64,000 bases of DNA from Azospirillum baldaniorum. Its GTDB lineage: Bacteria > Pseudomonadota > Alphaproteobacteria > Azospirillales > Azospirillaceae. A program made the position numbers and the translations under genes. The notes under the pieces are model-generated. The model worked only from the letters and a program-made list of their open reading frames with translations. It did no database searches and was not told the origin of the DNA. Positions 54,374-63,067 of the stretch are shown here, in pieces. Each line of letters opens with the position of its first letter. The stretch's first letter is position 1. The stretch covers positions 1-64,000 of the forward strand of contig NZ_CP022256.1 in assembly GCF_003119195.2 (NCBI RefSeq). Reading direction: 5' to 3'.

Positions 54374-55780
54374 TCAGTGGGCAGCGTTACCGCCGTTTTC
54401 GAAGGAGGGGGCTTCGAGGCCGGAGGCTTCGAGCTGGGCGACGACCATGCTCTTGAGGCGCTCCAGGCCGTCCTGGGTGGAGGACTCCGCGCGGGCGACC
54501 AGGACGTCCTGGGTGTTGGAGGCGCGCAGCAGCCACCAGCCGTCGGGGGTCTGGACGCGCACGCCGTCGATGTCGTTGACCTGGGCGCCCTCGGCCTTGA
54601 GGCGCTCCTTGACCTCGCGGACGACCTGGAACTTGCGCTCCTCGTCGGCCTGGAAGCGGGTCTCCGGGGTGTTGATCACCTCGGGCAGGCGGTCGCGCAG
54701 CGCCGCCAGCGGGCCGCCGGAGCGGCTGACCTGGCCGATCAGGCGCACCGCGCAGTAGAGCGCGTCGTCGAAGCCGTACCATTTGTCGGCGAAGAAGATG
54801 TGGCCGGACATCTCGCCGGCCAGCGGCGAGCCGGTCTCGGCCATCTTGGCCTTGAGCAGGGAGTGGCCGGTCTTCCACATCAGCGGCTGGCCGCCGAGCC
54901 GGGCGATCTCGTCGAACAGCGTCTGGCTGGCCTTGACGTCGGCGATGATGGTGGCGCCGGGGTGGCTCTTCAGCACGTCGGCGGCGTAGATCGCCACCAG
55001 CTGGTCGCCCCAGACGACGCGGCCGAGATGGTCGATGGCGCCGATGCGGTCGCCGTCGCCGTCGAAGCCGATGCCGATGTCGCAGCCGTGCTCGGCGACC
55101 GCCTTCTTCAGGTCGACGAGGTTCTTCTCGACGGTGGGGTCGGGGTGGTGGTTGGGGAAGTCGCCGTCGATGGCGTCGAACAGCAGGATGTGCTCGCCGG
55201 GCAGCGTGGCGGTCAGGCGGCGCAGGATCTCGCCGGTGGCGCCGTTGCCGGCGTCCCAGGCGATCTTGAGGTCGCGCACGCCGTCGTAGTCCTTGAGCAG
55301 GCGGGCGACGTAGGCGTCCTGGACGTCGACGCGCTCGGCGCTGCCGGCGCCGGTGGCGTAGTCGCCGGCGGCGGCGATGGCGCCGAGCTCCTGGATCATC
55401 GCGCCGTAGACCGGCCCCTTGCCGAGCATCATCTTGATGCCGTTGTACTCCGGCGGGTTGTGCGAGCCGGTGATCATGATGCCGCCGTCGGCCTCGCGGT
55501 CGCGGGTGGCGAAGTAGAGCATGGGGGTGGGGCCGAGCCCGATGCGCGTCACCCGCAGGCCGGTGGAGACCAGCCCGTCGACCAGCGCCTCCTCCAGTTC
55601 CGGCGAGCTGTGCCGCCCGTCATAGCCGATGCAGGCGGTCGTGCCGCCCTTGCGCACGATCATCGTCCCGAAGGCGCGGCCCACCGCGCGCGCGTCCGCG
55701 GTCGTGAGCGTCGTGCCGACGATGCCGCGGATGTCGTACTCGCGCAGCAATGTCGGATGGAAGGTGTGGGGCTCGCCCAT
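54374..55780 (-). CDS. manB: Phosphomannomutase / phosphoglucomutase
   Basis: 468 residues of the alpha-D-phosphohexomutase family (AlgC/ManB type). It interconverts hexose-6- and 1-phosphates, supplying mannose-1-P for ManC and glucose-1-P for UDP-glucose. The phosphoserine lies in MITGSHNPPEYNG (Ser106), the metal loop is GFDGDGDRIGAID near 250, the sugar loop GEMSGHIFF near 330 and the phosphate loop RASNTQDVLVARAE near 430. The ATG at 55780 is preferred to the longer frame upstream, which runs into the ugd gene. It starts 35 bases after the ugd stop, so the two are probably cotranscribed. Confidence 0.93.
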   Translation of the reverse strand: MGEPHTFHPTLLREYDIRGIVGTTLTTADARAVGRAFGTMIVRKGGTTACIGYDGRHSSPELEEALVDGLVSTGLRVTRIGLGPTPMLYFATRDREADGGIMITGSHNPPEYNGIKMMLGKGPVYGAMIQELGAIAAAGDYATGAGSAERVDVQDAYVARLLKDYDGVRDLKIAWDAGNGATGEILRRLTATLPGEHILLFDAIDGDFPNHHPDPTVEKNLVDLKKAVAEHGCDIGIGFDGDGDRIGAIDHLGRVVWGDQLVAIYAADVLKSHPGATIIADVKASQTLFDEIARLGGQPLMWKTGHSLLKAKMAETGSPLAGEMSGHIFFADKWYGFDDALYCAVRLIGQVSRSGGPLAALRDRLPEVINTPETRFQADEERKFQVVREVKERLKAEGAQVNDIDGVRVQTPDGWWLLRASNTQDVLVARAESSTQDGLERLKSMVVAQLEASGLEAPSFENGGNAAH

Positions 55781-55815
55781 GTTCTCGACTGACCTCCGTG
55801 GGGCAGGATGGTTTT

Positions 55816-57141
55816 TCAGGCCTTCGCAGACGGTGCCGCGGGCCGCCCGATGGAGCTGTAGGCGAAGCCGGCGGCCGCCATGTCCTCGGGATTGTAGACG
55901 TTGCGCAGATCCACCATGACCGGCCGCTTCAGCAGGGCCTTGGCCCGCTTCAGGTCCAGCGCGCGGAACTCGTTCCACTCCGTCAGGATGACCACGCAAT
56001 CGGCTCCTTCCAAGGCGCCATAGGCGTCCTGCGCCCACACCACACCGGGCAGAAGCTTCCCGGCCTCGTGCATGCCAGCCGGGTCGAAGGCGCGCACGGT
56101 GGCGCCGGCGGTCTGCAGCGCCGGCACGATGTCCAGCGACGGAGCGTCGCGCATGTCGTCGGTGTTGGGTTTGAAGGTGACTCCCAGCACGCCGACGGTC
56201 TTCCCCTCCACCGATCCGCCGCAGGCGGCGACGATGCGTCCGGCCATCGCCTTCTTGCGGGTGTCGTTGATCTCCACCACCGTTTCGATGATGCGCAGCG
56301 GGCTGCCGACCTGCTGGGCGGTGCGCACCAGAGCCAGCGTGTCCTTGGGGAAGCAGGAACCGCCGTAACCCGGTCCGGGGTGCAGGAACTTCTTGCCGAT
56401 GCGCCCGTCGAGGCCGATCCCGCGGGCCACGTCATGCACGTTGGCGCCCACCTTCTCGCACAGGTCGGCGATTTCGTTGATGAAGGTGATTTTGGCGGCG
56501 AGGAAGGTGTTGGCGGCGTACTTGGTCAGCTCCGCCGTTTCCAGCGCTGTCAGGACGATCGGCGTCTCGATCAGGTAGAGCGGGCGGTACAGCCGGCGCA
56601 TGACGTCGGCGGCGCGCTCGGAAGACGTGCCGATGACCACGCGGTCGGGGCGCATGAAGTCGCCGATGGCCGAGCCTTCGCGCAGGAACTCGGGGTTGCT
56701 CGCCACGTCGAAGTCAGCGTTGGGGTTGGTGCGGCGGATGATCGCCTCCACCTCGCGTCCCGTTCCGACCGGCACGGTCGACTTGTTGACCACCACTGTG
56801 TAATGGTCGAGGTTGGCGGCGATCTCCTCGGCGGCGGCGTAGACGTAGGAGAGATCGGCGTGACCGTCGCCGCGGCGGGTCGGCGTGCCCACGGCGATGA
56901 AGACGGCGTCCGCACCGGCCATCGCCTCCTTCAGGTCGAGCGTGAAGGACAGCCGGCCGGCGGCGACGTTGCGCGCCACCAGATCGTCCAGGCCCGGCTC
57001 GTAGATCGGAATCTCGCCGCGCTTCAGGTGTTCGATTTTCCCTGCGTCCTTGTCCACGCAGACGACGTGCACGCCGAACTCCGAAAAACAGGCGCCGGAC
57101 ACCAATCCGACATAGCCCGTACCGATCATCGCGATGCGCAT
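55816..57141 (-). CDS. ugd: UDP-glucose 6-dehydrogenase
   Basis: 441 residues. It oxidises UDP-glucose twice to UDP-glucuronate, feeding uronic-acid polysaccharides and UDP-xylose. IGTGYVGLVSGACF binds NAD at residue 5, PEFLREGSAI and the catalytic-cysteine motif GPGYGGSCFPKD (near 260) are present, and VLGVTFKPNTDDMRDAPS closes the family pattern. AAAGGAAC precedes the ATG at 57141. manB lies downstream in the same orientation. Confidence 0.95.
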   Translation of the reverse strand: MRIAMIGTGYVGLVSGACFSEFGVHVVCVDKDAGKIEHLKRGEIPIYEPGLDDLVARNVAAGRLSFTLDLKEAMAGADAVFIAVGTPTRRGDGHADLSYVYAAAEEIAANLDHYTVVVNKSTVPVGTGREVEAIIRRTNPNADFDVASNPEFLREGSAIGDFMRPDRVVIGTSSERAADVMRRLYRPLYLIETPIVLTALETAELTKYAANTFLAAKITFINEIADLCEKVGANVHDVARGIGLDGRIGKKFLHPGPGYGGSCFPKDTLALVRTAQQVGSPLRIIETVVEINDTRKKAMAGRIVAACGGSVEGKTVGVLGVTFKPNTDDMRDAPSLDIVPALQTAGATVRAFDPAGMHEAGKLLPGVVWAQDAYGALEGADCVVILTEWNEFRALDLKRAKALLKRPVMVDLRNVYNPEDMAAAGFAYSSIGRPAAPSAKA

Positions 57142-57449
57142 GAAAGTTCCTTTGCTGAAAGCCACGCGCCTTTGCCCGTCTCCGGCCGGGAGGCGGTTCC
57201 TGGCGTTCAAACGCCACAGGTTGCGTTTCGGGTCGCTGCTCTGGTGAATCCGTCCGGTTGCGGATTGCCGGGGAGGTCTCGAGGAGTGGCGTTCATCGGA
57301 CGGCGCGAAGCCGGCCCGTGGAGCGCCAGCCCGTCGGATGCTGGCTCATGGAACAGCGGGCGGGGCGGGGCCGGACCGGAGAAAGGGCTGCATACCCGTC
57401 CTGTCGGCGTGGTCCGGCCTTCCCGAGGCAACCCCGGTTCCGGGACGGC
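57142..57449. other. Intergenic region upstream of ugd
   Basis: About 308 bp, GC-rich. It should contain the promoter of ugd-manB. No gene or repeat was identified. Confidence 0.35.
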
Positions 57450-57746
57450 TCAGATCGCCTGGAGGTAGGCGGGGTCGAGGGCGCCGTGGCGGAACGGGAT
57501 CCAGTCCTTGTGGTCGGCCCGGTACTGCAGGCCGTAGGGGTTCTTGAAGAAGATCTTCTGAAGCGGCTGTCCGCCTTCGGCGCGGGTGCGCTCGAGATCG
57601 ATGAGGGGCGAGGCGGCGAACACCTTCTCCCACAGCTCACCATTGTCCACGTCGCGGCCCGCGTTCTTCACGTAGTCGCGCGCGGTGTCGCTCAGTTGCC
57701 AGGCCTCTTCGACCATCGCGTAATAGTCCACAGTACCCTCGGCCAT
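57450..57746 (-). CDS. Small protein of unknown function
   Basis: 98 residues. MAEGTVDYYAMVEEAWQLS leads into a charged helical centre and a C-terminus with KIFFKNPYGLQYRADHKDW. The ATG at 57746 has GGAGCAGGG upstream, and the codon use fits the neighbours. Unrecognised, it lies between ugd and pseC, separated by gaps on both sides. Confidence 0.6.
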   Translation of the reverse strand: MAEGTVDYYAMVEEAWQLSDTARDYVKNAGRDVDNGELWEKVFAASPLIDLERTRAEGGQPLQKIFFKNPYGLQYRADHKDWIPFRHGALDPAYLQAI

Positions 57747-57846
57747 GACCCTGCTCCGAAGCGTTCGAGATGACGCTTGGCATAGCGCATTTTTGGAAGG
57801 GAGAAAACCTCCGAGCAAGCACACCCCGAGCGACAGGCCAGGGGCA

Positions 57847-59100
57847 TCACGGCGGATTGCGGCTTGGCAGGCCCAGCGTTTCGGCCAGGGCACCGACGAC
57901 CCGGTCCACGTCGGAGTCGGCCATGGCCGGGTACAGGGGCAGCGAGAGGGTCCGGGCATAGTGCGCATCGGCGCCGGGCAGGGAGAGACGGCCGCAACGC
58001 TTTTGCCAGTAGGGCTGGCGGTGGACCGGGATGTAGTGGACCTGGCTGCCGATGCCCCGCGCCCGCAGATCGGCCATGACCTGCGCCCGGGTCCGTCCGG
58101 CGGCGGCGAAGTCGATGCGGACGGCGCAGAGATGCCAAGCCGGTCGGCACCAGGGAACGCGGGCCGCCGGCCGGACCAGTGGGGCCAGCGGGGCCAGCCG
58201 CTCCGCATAGAGATCCATCAGGTGCCGGCGCCGTTCCACGAAGCACTCCAACCGGGCGAGCTGGCTGAGGGCGAGTGCGGAGTGGATGTCGGTCAGACGG
58301 TAATTGAAGCCAGGCTCCGCCATCTCATAGTACCAGGGGTTGGCGGTCCCGTCGGCGGCGAAAGCGGCTCCATGGTCTTCGAACTCCGCCGGCTCCCGCT
58401 CCATGCCATGGTTGCGGAAGCGGCGCAGCCGGGCGGCAAGTTCCGCATCGTTGGTGGTCACGGCCCCTCCCTCGCCCGCCGCGATGGTCTTTACGGGGTG
58501 GAAGGAGAAGGCGGTGAGCGTGCCGAAGGCGCCGGAACCGACCGGCAGGGGCGGGCCGTCCGGCGTCACGTCCACGCTGCCGATGGCGTGGCAGGCGTCC
58601 TCGATGACGGCCAGCCCGTGTCGGGCGGCGAGCGTGCCGAGCCCGGCCATGTCTGCGGTCTGGCCGGCGAAGTGCACGGGCGCCAGAGCGCGCACCCGCC
58701 AGCCGGCGCGGGCGGCCCGCTCCATCGCCGCTTCCGCCTGCTCCGGTCCCATCAGGCCGGTTTCGGGATCGACATCGGCGAAGGCGACCTCCGCCCCCAC
58801 GTAGCGGGCGGCGTTGGCGGTGGCGAGGAAGGTGACGGAGGGCACCACCACCGCGTCGCCGGGGCCGAGCCCCAGCGCGAGGGTGGCCAGATGCAGGGCG
58901 GCGGTCCCGTTGGCGCAGGACACCGCATGGTCCGCGCCGGTGCGCTCGCACAGCGCGCGCTCGAACGCCTCCACCGTCGGCCCCTGGGTCAGCCAGTCGC
59001 CGCGCAGGACCGCGGTCACCGCGTCGATGTCGGCCTGATCGACGTCCTGGCGCCCGTAGGGCAGAAAGGGCAGCGGCGGCCGGGACACCGGTTCGCCCAT
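57847..59100 (-). CDS. pseC: DegT/DnrJ/EryC1 aminotransferase, PseC type
   Basis: 417 residues of a PLP enzyme that aminates a 4-keto-6-deoxy sugar nucleotide, the second step toward pseudaminic acid. LPYGRQDVDQADIDAV and LTQGPTVEAFE open the protein in PseC fashion, IEDACHAIGS carries the PLP aspartate, and SFHPVKTIAAGEGGAV holds the Schiff-base lysine near 185. HYIPVHRQPYW near the end is typical of PseC. Its start overlaps the pseB stop by one base. Confidence 0.88.
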   Translation of the reverse strand: MGEPVSRPPLPFLPYGRQDVDQADIDAVTAVLRGDWLTQGPTVEAFERALCERTGADHAVSCANGTAALHLATLALGLGPGDAVVVPSVTFLATANAARYVGAEVAFADVDPETGLMGPEQAEAAMERAARAGWRVRALAPVHFAGQTADMAGLGTLAARHGLAVIEDACHAIGSVDVTPDGPPLPVGSGAFGTLTAFSFHPVKTIAAGEGGAVTTNDAELAARLRRFRNHGMEREPAEFEDHGAAFAADGTANPWYYEMAEPGFNYRLTDIHSALALSQLARLECFVERRRHLMDLYAERLAPLAPLVRPAARVPWCRPAWHLCAVRIDFAAAGRTRAQVMADLRARGIGSQVHYIPVHRQPYWQKRCGRLSLPGADAHYARTLSLPLYPAMADSDVDRVVGALAETLGLPSRNPP

Positions 59101-60182
59101 CACGGCGCTTCCGCGAGAAGCCGCATCAGCCGCGCGCCGTCCAGCCAGTCCCCGTTGGTGTCGCTGGCGTAGCGGAAGCCGTCGGCGACCGGCTTGGCGC
59201 CCAGCCGCTGATAGGGCTCGTGCGTCCAGAAGGCGAAGGCCGGCTCGATGACGAAGCGGTCCGGCAGTTCGAAGGTCTGGCGGGAATCGTCCTCGGTGAT
59301 CATCACCTCGTGCAGCTTCTCGCCGGGGCGGATGCCGACCTGCTTGTGCGGCAGATGCGGAGCCATCGCGCGGGCCAGATCGGTGATGCGCATGCTGGGG
59401 ATCTTGGGCACGAAGATCTCCCCGCCCTGCATCATCGCGATGCAGGAGACGACGAAGTCCACCCCGTGCTGCAGCGTGATCCAGAAGCGGGTCATCCGGT
59501 CGTCGGTGACCGGCAGGGACTCCGCCCCTTCCGCGATCATCCGGCGGAACAGGGGGATCACCGACCCGCGGGACCCCACCACATTGCCGTAGCGCACCAC
59601 CGAGAAGCGCGTGCCGAGCGAGCCGGACAGGTTGTTGGCGGCGATGAAGATCTTGTCCGAGGCCAGCTTGCTGGCGCCGTAGAGGTTGACCGGGTTGGCC
59701 GCCTTGTCGGTGGACAGGGCGATCACCCGCTTCACGCCGGTGTTCAGCGCGGCCCGCACCACGTTTTCCGCCCCATAGACGTTGGTGTGGATGCATTCCA
59801 TGGGATTGTATTCGGCGGCGGGCACATGCTTCAGCGCCGCGGCGTGCACGCACACGTCCACTTCGCGCATGGCCAGTTCCAGCCGCTCGCGGTCACGCAC
59901 GTCGCCGATGAAGAAGCGCAGCGTGGACGCCCAATCGGGCCCGAGCTGCTGCTGCATCTCGTACTGCTTGAACTCGTCACGGGAGAAAACGATGACCCGG
60001 CGCGGGCTGGCGTGGCGCAGCACCGTCTCCACGAAACGCTTTCCGAAGGACCCGCTTCCCCCGGTCACCAGGATCGACTGGCCGTTCAGCATGCCGAAGC
60101 CGGGGAGCAGCGCCTCGGTCGGCGATTCGTTCGGACGGTCAAACTGCTGCATGGTCAAGGGCGTCCGCGCTTCGTGGTTCAT
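59100..60182 (-). CDS. pseB: UDP-N-acetylglucosamine 4,6-dehydratase (inverting)
   Basis: 360 residues. It turns UDP-GlcNAc into the 4-keto-6-deoxy-L-AltNAc nucleotide, the first step toward pseudaminic acid. VTGGSGSFGKRFVE binds NADP, SRDEFKQYEMQQQ, STDKAANPVNLYGASK with the catalytic Asp-Lys and Tyr-Lys residues, and RPGEKLHEVMITEDD are PseB landmarks. Starts at 60182, 60152 or 60092 are possible; the N-terminal 30 residues are unconserved-looking. Coupled to pseC. Later pse genes are not in the window. Confidence 0.92.
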   Translation of the reverse strand: MNHEARTPLTMQQFDRPNESPTEALLPGFGMLNGQSILVTGGSGSFGKRFVETVLRHASPRRVIVFSRDEFKQYEMQQQLGPDWASTLRFFIGDVRDRERLELAMREVDVCVHAAALKHVPAAEYNPMECIHTNVYGAENVVRAALNTGVKRVIALSTDKAANPVNLYGASKLASDKIFIAANNLSGSLGTRFSVVRYGNVVGSRGSVIPLFRRMIAEGAESLPVTDDRMTRFWITLQHGVDFVVSCIAMMQGGEIFVPKIPSMRITDLARAMAPHLPHKQVGIRPGEKLHEVMITEDDSRQTFELPDRFVIEPAFAFWTHEPYQRLGAKPVADGFRYASDTNGDWLDGARLMRLLAEAP

Positions 60183-60341
60183 TCAGGCCGGTTCGATCGA
60201 CCTTAGCCCGAGACCCCTAGCAGTGGGTTAACATTCCAGCAAGGAATCCGCGGCTTCCACGCGCAGGGATGGTGCGGCGGCACGCTGCCGCAGCCCGTTT
60301 TCCACGCGTCCGGCGATGAGGAGAGAAAGACTTCGTGATAC

Positions 60342-60416
60342 TGGAGCGGGCGAAGGGATTCGAACCCTCGACCCCAACCTTGGCAAGGTTGTGCTCTACC
60401 CCTGAGCTACGCCCGC
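60342..60416 (-). tRNA. tRNA-Gly (GCC)
   Basis: On the minus strand a 72-nt cloverleaf starts GCGGGCGTAGCTC at 60416, with anticodon GCC and the TTCGAATCCC T-arm, and the acceptor stem GCGGGCG/CGCCCGC closes perfectly. CCA is encoded at 60344-60342. It lies between pseB and rraA. Confidence 0.95.
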
Positions 60417-60584
60417 GCCGCTCCAACGAAGGAGGCAGGGAGATACCCCACGCGCCCGGCGGAACGCAAGCCTCCTGTTTGGCTTGCGCTGAGATTTTTC
60501 TCTTCGGACGTCCCCATCCGCCTTCCTGGCGCATCGGAAGGAGACGTTAGGCTTAAAGTTATAACCCGCTCAATGCTGTTGACT

Positions 60585-60719
60585 TCCCTGCATCGACTGT
60601 GGAAATTTCCTCTCACAAAACAAAGGCCTTGAGGTCTGGGGAGGAAACCAAAAACATCATGATGCTCTAAGAGCATTCGTCTGCCGCGCCGACCTCGTGT
60701 CCGGACGCGGCTTTTTTTT
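60585..60719 (+). ncRNA. Candidate small RNA ending in a terminator
   Basis: A TTGACT box, about 100 transcribed bases and a Rho-independent end form a possible short transcription unit with no protein gene in it. A three-codon reading (ATG ATG CTC TAA) lies before the hairpin. The start is guessed from the promoter-like box only. Confidence 0.3.
60683..60719 (+). terminator. Rho-independent terminator with eight T
   Basis: GCCGCG (60683-60688) pairs with CGCGGC (60706-60711), with further inner pairing, followed by eight T. Both flanking genes lie on the minus strand, so it terminates an unrecognised plus-strand transcript. Confidence 0.8.
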
Positions 60720-60813
60720 GCCTATCGCCATTCTTTTGCCAACAGCCGGTAATACCACTCCAGGCAATGGCAGGCGGGACTTGGCCCCGCCCGCTGTTCC
60801 GCAGCGCTTCGCG

Positions 60814-61482
60814 TCACAGGGCGATGCCGCCGGCCTCCAGGTAGGGTTCCAGGGTCAGCGCCTGGACCGTCGTTCGCCCGGCACGGAGCTGTTCGCGCAA
60901 GCCCTCCTCCATCCGTTCGCGTTCCGCCGCCTTGGCGAGCGTGGCCGCAGCCTCGGCCTGGGGCACCACCACCACCCCGTCGTCGTCGCCGACCAGAATG
61001 TCGCCCGGCATGACCATCACGCCGCCGCAGACGATGGGGGTGTTCACGTCGCCCGTGGGCTGGGTCTTCGTGGTGCCCTTCATGCTGGTTCCCCGGCAGA
61101 AGACGGGAAAGCCCATGTTGCGGATGGCCGCGGCGTCGCGCACGCAGCCGTCGATGACCAGCCCGGCCAAGCCCCGTTGGATCGCTGCCTCGGTCAGCAC
61201 GTCGCCCCAGGGGCCGGCCTCGGTCATGCCCTTGAAGTCGACCACCAGCACGTCGCCCGGACGGGTCAGCGCCATGGCGGCGTGGATCATCAGATTGTCG
61301 GTGGGACCGCCGGACACGGTCACCGCGGTGCCGAACAGCGTCATGCCCTGATAAAGCGGCTTGATCGGAAAGGACATCGCGCCCTTCTTGCCCATCGCTT
61401 CGTGCAGCGTGGCCGGGGACTGGCCGCGGAAGGCGGCGACCAGGTCGGGGGCGGGACGGGGGAACTCTTTGACGACGGTCAT
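60814..61482 (-). CDS. RraA family protein (4-hydroxy-4-methyl-2-oxoglutarate aldolase-like)
   Basis: 222 residues of the RraA/HMG-aldolase fold: HAAMALTRPGDVLVVDFKG, AGPWGDVLTEAAIQRGLAGLV, IDGCVRDAAAIRNMGFPVF with the conserved Arg-Asp, and GDILVGDDDGVVVVP. Members cleave 4-carboxy-4-hydroxy-2-oxoadipate or related acids in aromatic breakdown, or decarboxylate oxaloacetate. The presence of TctAB upstream in the same direction suggests catabolism of an imported carboxylate. The start at 61482 is chosen over 61500. Confidence 0.85.
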   Translation of the reverse strand: MTVVKEFPRPAPDLVAAFRGQSPATLHEAMGKKGAMSFPIKPLYQGMTLFGTAVTVSGGPTDNLMIHAAMALTRPGDVLVVDFKGMTEAGPWGDVLTEAAIQRGLAGLVIDGCVRDAAAIRNMGFPVFCRGTSMKGTTKTQPTGDVNTPIVCGGVMVMPGDILVGDDDGVVVVPQAEAAATLAKAAERERMEEGLREQLRAGRTTVQALTLEPYLEAGGIAL

Positions 61483-61561
61483 CGCACAGGCACCTTTCAC
61501 GGCGTGAAGGCCGCCGGCCTTTGGAAGAAGGGGCGGGCGGGGATAGGAAGGCGTTTGGGAT

Positions 61562-63067
61562 TCAATCGTCCTTGAAGGCTTCGTCCCGGCGGCGGCGCAC
61601 CGATGGCATCACCATCAGGATCAGGAGCAGGGCGGCGGTGGCCAGCAGGCTGCCGCTGATCGGGCGGGTGGCGAAGACGGTGGGGTCGCCGCCCGACAGC
61701 AGCAGGGCGCGGCCCAGATTCTCCTCCAGCATCGGCCCCAGCACGAAGCCCAGCATCAAGGGCGCCGGCTCGCAGTCCAGCTTGCGCAGCGCGTAGCCCA
61801 GGACGCCGAACAGAGCCATCAGCAGCACGTTGAAGCCGCTGTTGTTCAGCGTGTAGGTGCCGATGCAGCAGAAGACCAGGATGGCCGGGAACAGATAGCC
61901 GTAGGGCACCCGCAGCAGCCGCACCCACAGCCCGATCATCGGCAGGTTCAGGATCACCAGGATCACGTTGCCGATCAGCATGCTGGCGATCATGCCCCAG
62001 AACAGCTCCGGCTGCTTCGCCATGATCTGCGGCCCCGGCGTGATGCCGTGGATGGTCATGGCGCCGATCATCAGGGCCATGATGGCGTTGGGCGGGATGC
62101 CCAGGCTCAGCATCGGGATGAAGCAGGCCTGCGAGGCGGCGTTGTTTGCGGCTTCCGGTGCCGCCACCCCCTCGATGGCGCCGTGGCCGAAGCGCTCCGG
62201 GTGGCGGGACACCTTCTTCTCCAGCGAATAGGCGGCGAAGGAGCCGAGCGTGGCGCCGCCGCCGGGCAGAATGCCCAGCAGCGCCCCCATCACCGTCCCG
62301 CGCACCGTCGCCGGCCAGGCCTGGCGGACGTCCTCGCGCTTCGGCCACAGGCTGGCGATGCGAGCGGTGGTCTGCCCGGCGCCGCCGGTCTGCTCCAGGC
62401 TGGAGATGATCTCGGCCAGCCCGAACAGGCCCATGGCGAGCGGAACGAAGTCGATGCCGTCGTAGAGCTGCGGCAGGCCGAAGGTGAAGCGCGTGTCGCC
62501 GGAATTGACGTCGGTGCCGACCATGCTCAGCAGCAAACCCAGCAGGATCATCGCGATGGCCTTCACCACCGATCCATGGGCCAGCGTCACCGCCCCGATC
62601 AGGCCCAGCAGCATCAGCGACACATATTCCGCCGGCCCGAAGGCAAGCGCCACCCCGGCCAGCGGCGGGCCGGCCACGGCGATCAGGATGGTGGTGACGA
62701 TCCCGGCGAACAGCGAGGCGAGCGCCGCCGTGGCGAGCGCCACCCCGGCCCGGCCCTGCCGGGCCATGGCATGACCGTCCAGGCAAGTGACGACGGATGA
62801 GGACTCGCCTGGCAGGTTCACCAGGATGGCCGTCGCCGACCCGCCGTACTGCGAACCGTAGAAGATGCCCGCCAGCATGATGAGCGCGCCGACCGGCGGC
62901 AGATAGAAGGTCAACGGCAGAAGCATCGCCACCGTGGCGGTCGGTCCCAGACCGGGGAGCACGCCGATCAGCGTGCCGATCAGCGCCCCGCCGAAGCAGA
63001 GCAGCAGGTTGTCCGGTGACAGCGAAACCGACAGGCCGAGCAGCAGGTTGCCGAGCAGGTCCATCAT
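61562..63067 (-). CDS. tctA: Tripartite tricarboxylate transporter large membrane subunit
   Basis: 501 residues with about 10-12 membrane helices, the usual TctA size. The family signatures GVLPGLGPTATVAML, FYGSQYGGSATAILVNLPGE and GILPGGGATLGSFAAYSLEKK are present. It transports citrate-like or other carboxylates with sodium or protons, together with TctB and a periplasmic TctC. It overlaps tctB by four bases. No TctC gene is in the window, so the binding protein may be encoded beyond the right edge or elsewhere. Confidence 0.93.
   Translation of the reverse strand: MMDLLGNLLLGLSVSLSPDNLLLCFGGALIGTLIGVLPGLGPTATVAMLLPLTFYLPPVGALIMLAGIFYGSQYGGSATAILVNLPGESSSVVTCLDGHAMARQGRAGVALATAALASLFAGIVTTILIAVAGPPLAGVALAFGPAEYVSLMLLGLIGAVTLAHGSVVKAIAMILLGLLLSMVGTDVNSGDTRFTFGLPQLYDGIDFVPLAMGLFGLAEIISSLEQTGGAGQTTARIASLWPKREDVRQAWPATVRGTVMGALLGILPGGGATLGSFAAYSLEKKVSRHPERFGHGAIEGVAAPEAANNAASQACFIPMLSLGIPPNAIMALMIGAMTIHGITPGPQIMAKQPELFWGMIASMLIGNVILVILNLPMIGLWVRLLRVPYGYLFPAILVFCCIGTYTLNNSGFNVLLMALFGVLGYALRKLDCEPAPLMLGFVLGPMLEENLGRALLLSGGDPTVFATRPISGSLLATAALLLILMVMPSVRRRRDEAFKDD

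Larger units (their letters stand above)
60417..60813. other. Intergenic region with an orphan plus-strand terminator
   Basis: About 400 bp without a protein gene. AT-rich at 60545-60680. It contains TTGACT near 60589, GGGGAGGAAACC near 60640 and a terminator at 60683-60719. A short plus-strand RNA is possible. Confidence 0.4.
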
